The notes under the pieces are model-generated. The model made no database searches, was not told where the DNA came from, and worked only from the letters and a program-made list of their open reading frames with translations. This document shows, one piece after another, positions 6,020-8,397 of a stretch of DNA of 8,397 nt. Source of the stretch: Treponema sp. GTDB taxonomy: Bacteria; Spirochaetota; Spirochaetia; Treponematales; Breznakiellaceae. The position numbers and the translations under genes were made by a program. The stretch covers positions 1-8,397 of the forward strand of contig JAITJV010000169.1 of the NCBI GenBank assembly GCA_031278755.1. Direction: 5' to 3'. Position 1 is the stretch's first letter. Each line of letters opens with the position of its first letter.

Positions 6020-6708
6020 TCCGTGTTTCCCTTAAAAATATTTCCTTCGGCTTTGGTTCAAAAAGAATTTTTGAAAATTTTAATCTGGAACTTGGGGAAG
6101 AAAACCCCGTTGTGATCCTGGGGCCTTCGGGCTGCGGAAAGACGACGCTTCTAAAACTTATCGCCGGCCTTCTTGCCCCTGAAAAAGGCGAAGTGAGCGG
6201 CCCGTCCGCGGCTTTCGTTTTTCAGGAGCCGCGCCTCCTCCCCTGGAAAACCGTGCTTGCCAACGTCTCGCTTCCCCTTGAAAAAAATCTTGGAAAGGCG
6301 GAAGCGGAAGCGAGGGCGTTTCACTACCTCCGTTTCGTTTCGCTTGCGGACAGGGCCGGCGCATGGCCCGATGAACTTTCAGGGGGGCAGCGGCAGCGGG
6401 CGGGCATTGCCAGGGCCTTTGCGTACCCCGCGCCCCTTATCCTCATGGACGAGCCTTTCCAGTCGCTTGATATACCCCTGCGGAGGCGGCTTATGGATCT
6501 GACCCTGCGTCTTTTGGCGGAATCAGGCCGTACCCTTGCCGCGGTAACCCACGATCCCGCGGAAGCCGTGCACCTTGGAAAGCGCATCATCATTCTGGGA
6601 AGGCGCCCCAAAGGGATTGTTTTTGACGGGCGATACTCAGGCGATCCGGCTTTCCGTGCGGGACTTGAAGAAAAACTTGCCGCGGCGCTGGCCGGGGAAA
6701 CGGAATAG
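6016..6708 (+). CDS. ABC transporter ATP-binding protein, NitT/TauT (SsuB/TauB) type
   Basis: A 230-residue cytoplasmic ATPase powering the importer. All nucleotide-binding motifs are intact: Walker A GPSGCGKTT (36-44), Q-loop VFQEPRLLPWKTV (Gln70), signature LSGGQRQR (121-128), Walker B LILMDEP (141-147), D-loop SLD (150-152) and switch His179 in THD. The RLLPW segment after the Q-loop is typical of the nitrate/sulfonate/taurine branch. At 230 residues it is slightly shorter than SsuB or TauB (about 255), with no missing motif. It overlaps the permease stop by 4 nt. The stop lies 11 nt from the convergent tonB-like gene and no obvious terminator follows. Confidence 0.95.
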   Translation: MIRVSLKNISFGFGSKRIFENFNLELGEENPVVILGPSGCGKTTLLKLIAGLLAPEKGEVSGPSAAFVFQEPRLLPWKTVLANVSLPLEKNLGKAEAEARAFHYLRFVSLADRAGAWPDELSGGQRQRAGIARAFAYPAPLILMDEPFQSLDIPLRRRLMDLTLRLLAESGRTLAAVTHDPAEAVHLGKRIIILGRRPKGIVFDGRYSGDPAFRAGLEEKLAAALAGETE

Positions 6709-6719
6709 CCTTTGGAGCT

Positions 6720-7307
6720 TTACTTTATTTTGAAGGCGACGGGGTAGCGGCAGCGTACGGAAACATTTTCGCCGTTTGCCTGCGCGGGGACGCAGCGGAG
6801 GCCGGTAAACGCCCGCACCGCGGCTTCGCCGAAGCCCCTGTCGGGCGGATCTTCCCGCATGATAACAATGTTCCGCACGAGGCCCGACCTGTCTATGAAA
6901 AGATCGAGTATCACCCGCCCCTCTACGCCGGAGCGCAGGGCTATGGGGGGGTACACAAGAAGGCTTGTTATAAGTTTTTCGTCGAACACGGGGCGGACCG
7001 AAACCTGGTGCATGGGGAGGTAAGCCTCTTCCGCGCTTTGAACGGCGCTCCGCACAAAACCTGCCGTATCGGGAATTTCTTCGGTTTCTATCATCGTTTC
7101 CGCTTCGGCGTCAAGGACCGAGGGAGGCGTTTCCCGTGTTTCCGGGGGCGGCTGCCGTTCTTCGGCCAGATCGGTCAGCTTCATAACCCGCGCCTCGCGG
7201 GGCGGCGGCGGCGAAGGCCGGGCGGTGAACACAATGGTAAAAATAAGGACGATGTGCAGCAAGGCGACAATGACAAAAAGCAAAAGACGGAGGCGCTTAA
7301 AATTCAT
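6720..7307 (-). CDS. tonB: TonB-family energy transducer
   Basis: A 195-residue periplasm-spanning protein that carries the proton-motive-force signal from ExbB/ExbD to outer-membrane receptors. The N-terminus has a short basic start (MNFKRLR) and one transmembrane anchor (about 8-28) without a cleavage site. A Pro/Glu-rich stalk follows (about 30-80, including PSPPPP and RQPPPETRETPP). The TonB C-terminal domain covers about 105-195: LLVYPPIALRSGVEGRVILD (116-135), IDRSGLVRNIVI, EAAVRAFTGLRCVP and the final YPVAFKIK. It is somewhat shorter than E. coli TonB (239 residues), mostly in the stalk. The ATG lies inside the end of the upstream exbD (11-nt overlap) with only a weak Shine-Dalgarno, so translation is probably coupled. 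The TonB receptors served are not in the window. Confidence 0.9.
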   Translation of the reverse strand: MNFKRLRLLLFVIVALLHIVLIFTIVFTARPSPPPPREARVMKLTDLAEERQPPPETRETPPSVLDAEAETMIETEEIPDTAGFVRSAVQSAEEAYLPMHQVSVRPVFDEKLITSLLVYPPIALRSGVEGRVILDLFIDRSGLVRNIVIMREDPPDRGFGEAAVRAFTGLRCVPAQANGENVSVRCRYPVAFKIK

Positions 7308-7698
7308 CTTTTACCACAAAACTTACCACGCGGTACTGGAGAATTTGCAGTATCTCAAGAACGCCGGCTATTTTTTCATAAGGGGTGTTCCTGTCGGCGA
7401 TGATATGAATACGCGTATCGGGGGCAGTCCTGTACAGGGCCGCCGTACTGTCTTCTACTTCCCTTCTACCGGCGGGAATCCCGTCAAGGTAGATTCCGCC
7501 TTCCCCGTCTATCCAGATTTCAAGGTTCTTTTCGGCGCTGGTTCTGAGCGCCGTTTTTGCCTCGGGGTATTCTATCTTTATTTCCCGCCGGTAATTTATC
7601 AGGGCGACCAGCATAATGAAGATCAAAAGGAGGAACGCGACGTCGGACATGGAATTAAGGGGTATAAAAAATTGTTTTCTGCGTTCTTTCAGGTTCAC
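7297..7698 (-). CDS. exbD: ExbD/TolR-family biopolymer transport protein (second of two)
   Basis: A 133-residue inner-membrane protein of the ExbB-ExbD proton-channel motor. A short cytoplasmic N-terminus ends in FIPLNSMSD, followed by one transmembrane helix (about 19-37). Asp19 at the helix start matches the essential proton-carrying Asp of ExbD. The periplasmic domain (about 45-133) shows the family pattern: LEIWIDGEGGIYLDGIPAG, RIHIIADRNTPYEKIAGVLE and the closing VVSFVVKDEF. It starts with GTG at 7698, whose GTGA overlaps the previous exbD stop; AAGGA lies a few bases upstream. Length is typical (about 130-145). Confidence 0.92.
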   Translation of the reverse strand: MNLKERRKQFFIPLNSMSDVAFLLLIFIMLVALINYRREIKIEYPEAKTALRTSAEKNLEIWIDGEGGIYLDGIPAGRREVEDSTAALYRTAPDTRIHIIADRNTPYEKIAGVLEILQILQYRVVSFVVKDEF

Positions 7699-8099
7699 GG
7701 ACTTTCCTTTTTCATCACAAAGGAAAAGGAATCCACTTTAAGGTCCTGGGCAAGTTCCACAAAGGAAACAACGCTCTGCCAGGGGGACAGGGGGTCTACG
7801 GTGAGGAGAAGGGCGAGGTTTGGATTGGCGCTTACCGCCGAGCGTATTTCCCGTTCGGCAAAAGATCGTTCCCGCTTTTCGTTTCCGAAAATTATGTTTC
7901 CCCCGCCGTCAAGTTCGAAGCGGAGCAGATCTTCGCGCCGTATAAGCCGCGCCGAATCCTTTGCCGGCAGCGATATAAGGAAGCCCTTGTTTACATTGAA
8001 GCCCGCAATCACGATAAAGTAGATGATAAGGAGGAACGCCATATCGCTCGCGGCGCTTGACTCGGTAAAAGTTCTTCTTTTTGGGCGCCTGAAGTTCAT
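7695..8099 (-). CDS. ExbD/TolR-family biopolymer transport protein (first of two, divergent)
   Basis: A 134-residue paralogue with the same architecture: basic N-terminus (MNFRRPKRR), one transmembrane helix (about 19-36) starting at the conserved Asp19 (AASDMAFLLIIYF), and a periplasmic domain (about 45-134) including FELDGGGNIIFG, LLLTVDPLSPWQSVVSFVEL and the final DSFSFVMKKESP. Outside the Asp-helix motif and the overall pattern it differs strongly from the next ExbD: the segment before Asp is TESSAAS, not FIPLNSMS. An ExbD/TolR call is sound; the pair may form a hetero-oligomer, which is inference. The ATG overlaps the upstream exbB-like stop by 4 nt and has no clear Shine-Dalgarno, implying coupled translation. 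Confidence 0.88.
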   Translation of the reverse strand: MNFRRPKRRTFTESSAASDMAFLLIIYFIVIAGFNVNKGFLISLPAKDSARLIRREDLLRFELDGGGNIIFGNEKRERSFAEREIRSAVSANPNLALLLTVDPLSPWQSVVSFVELAQDLKVDSFSFVMKKESP

Positions 8100-8397
8100 G
8101 CCGGCCCGTTTTCAAAACTGTCCATGACAAGGGCTATAAGGTCCGCCGACGTCTTTTCGGCCCGGGCCGCAAAGTTGTCTACAATGTGGGAAAAGATCGA
8201 ATGGGCGGCCATGGCGATGATCGCGATGATAAGCCCGTAAACCGTGGTGATAAGGGCTTCGTAGATCCCGTTTGCGACGATTTGCGCGTTGACCTCCGTC
8301 GCTTCGGCTATCGATCGGAACGCCCCTATCATCCCCGAAACGGTTCCCAGGAAGCCGGTGAGCGGCGAAATGGAACCAAGGGCGGTAAGAAAGCTGA
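8096..8397 (-). CDS. exbB: ExbB/TolQ/MotA-family proton channel protein, C-terminal part (5' end outside window)
   Basis: The last 99 residues of the ion-channel subunit of a TonB- or Tol-type motor; the gene begins beyond the right edge. The first visible part, LGSISPLTGFLGTVSGMIGA (6-25 of the fragment), matches the ExbB/TolQ segment with the conserved Thr in LLGTV (Thr18). The next transmembrane segment, GIYEALITTVYGLIIAIIAM (43-62), carries the second conserved channel Thr (Thr51). A short cytoplasmic tail ends ENGPA. With two exbD genes and tonB immediately downstream, ExbB is a better reading than TolQ or MotA, but the missing N-terminus prevents certainty. Its stop overlaps the first exbD start by 4 nt. 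Confidence 0.88.
   Translation of the reverse strand, partial: SFLTALGSISPLTGFLGTVSGMIGAFRSIAEATEVNAQIVANGIYEALITTVYGLIIAIIAMAAHSIFSHIVDNFAARAEKTSADLIALVMDSFENGPA

Noticed and set aside
6780..6795. CTGCG...CGCAG hairpin as terminator for the ABC operon
   Set aside because: It is a 5-bp stem with no following T-run, located inside the tonB coding region.
7225..8022. 265-residue plus-strand frame opposite tonB and both exbD genes
   Set aside because: Three overlapping minus-strand genes with conserved motifs explain the region; the plus-strand product resembles no family.

Overview
The window looks like an ordinary chromosomal stretch of a diderm anaerobe. A spirochaete of the Treponema type is my best guess. 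This rests on pyruvate phosphate dikinase, a ferredoxin-type aldo/keto reductase, a TonB/ExbBD system (so an outer membrane is present), tight operons and moderately GC-rich, G/C-ending codons. No rRNA or marker gene is present, so the taxonomy is inference.

Layout: (1) 1-897 (+) is the C-terminal part of pyruvate phosphate dikinase. It runs without a stop into a Lys/Ala/Pro tandem-repeat tail resembling bacterial histone-H1-like proteins; an in-frame ATG with a Shine-Dalgarno sequence at 745 could also start a separate 50-residue basic protein. A 28-bp perfect palindrome (916-943) and a textbook intrinsic terminator (976-1000) close this unit. (2) 1033-4182 (+) is a compact three-gene operon: aldo/keto reductase with two C-terminal [4Fe-4S] motifs, MFS transporter, TetR-family regulator. 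It ends in a strong hairpin at 4184-4218. (3) 4260-6708 (+) is a complete NitT/TauT-type ABC importer: substrate-binding protein, permease, ATPase. (4) 6720-8397 (-) is a convergent energy-transduction operon read from the right: ExbB/TolQ-like protein (cut by the window edge), ExbD, a second divergent ExbD, and TonB, with overlapping coding ends throughout.

How they work together: the enzyme/exporter/regulator trio may respond to and process a small molecule. The ABC importer brings an unidentified small solute across the inner membrane. The TonB complex energises outer-membrane receptors encoded elsewhere. The ABC and TonB operons meet tail to tail with only 11 nt between stops, so the neighbourhood does not prove a functional link between them.

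I found no RNA genes, CRISPR arrays, transposons, attachment sites or origins, and no gene-free stretch above 300 bases. I see no convincing new multi-gene system. The most unusual items are the dikinase/histone-like read-through, the shifted catalytic His in the aldo/keto reductase, and a possible leaderless start for the ABC operon.
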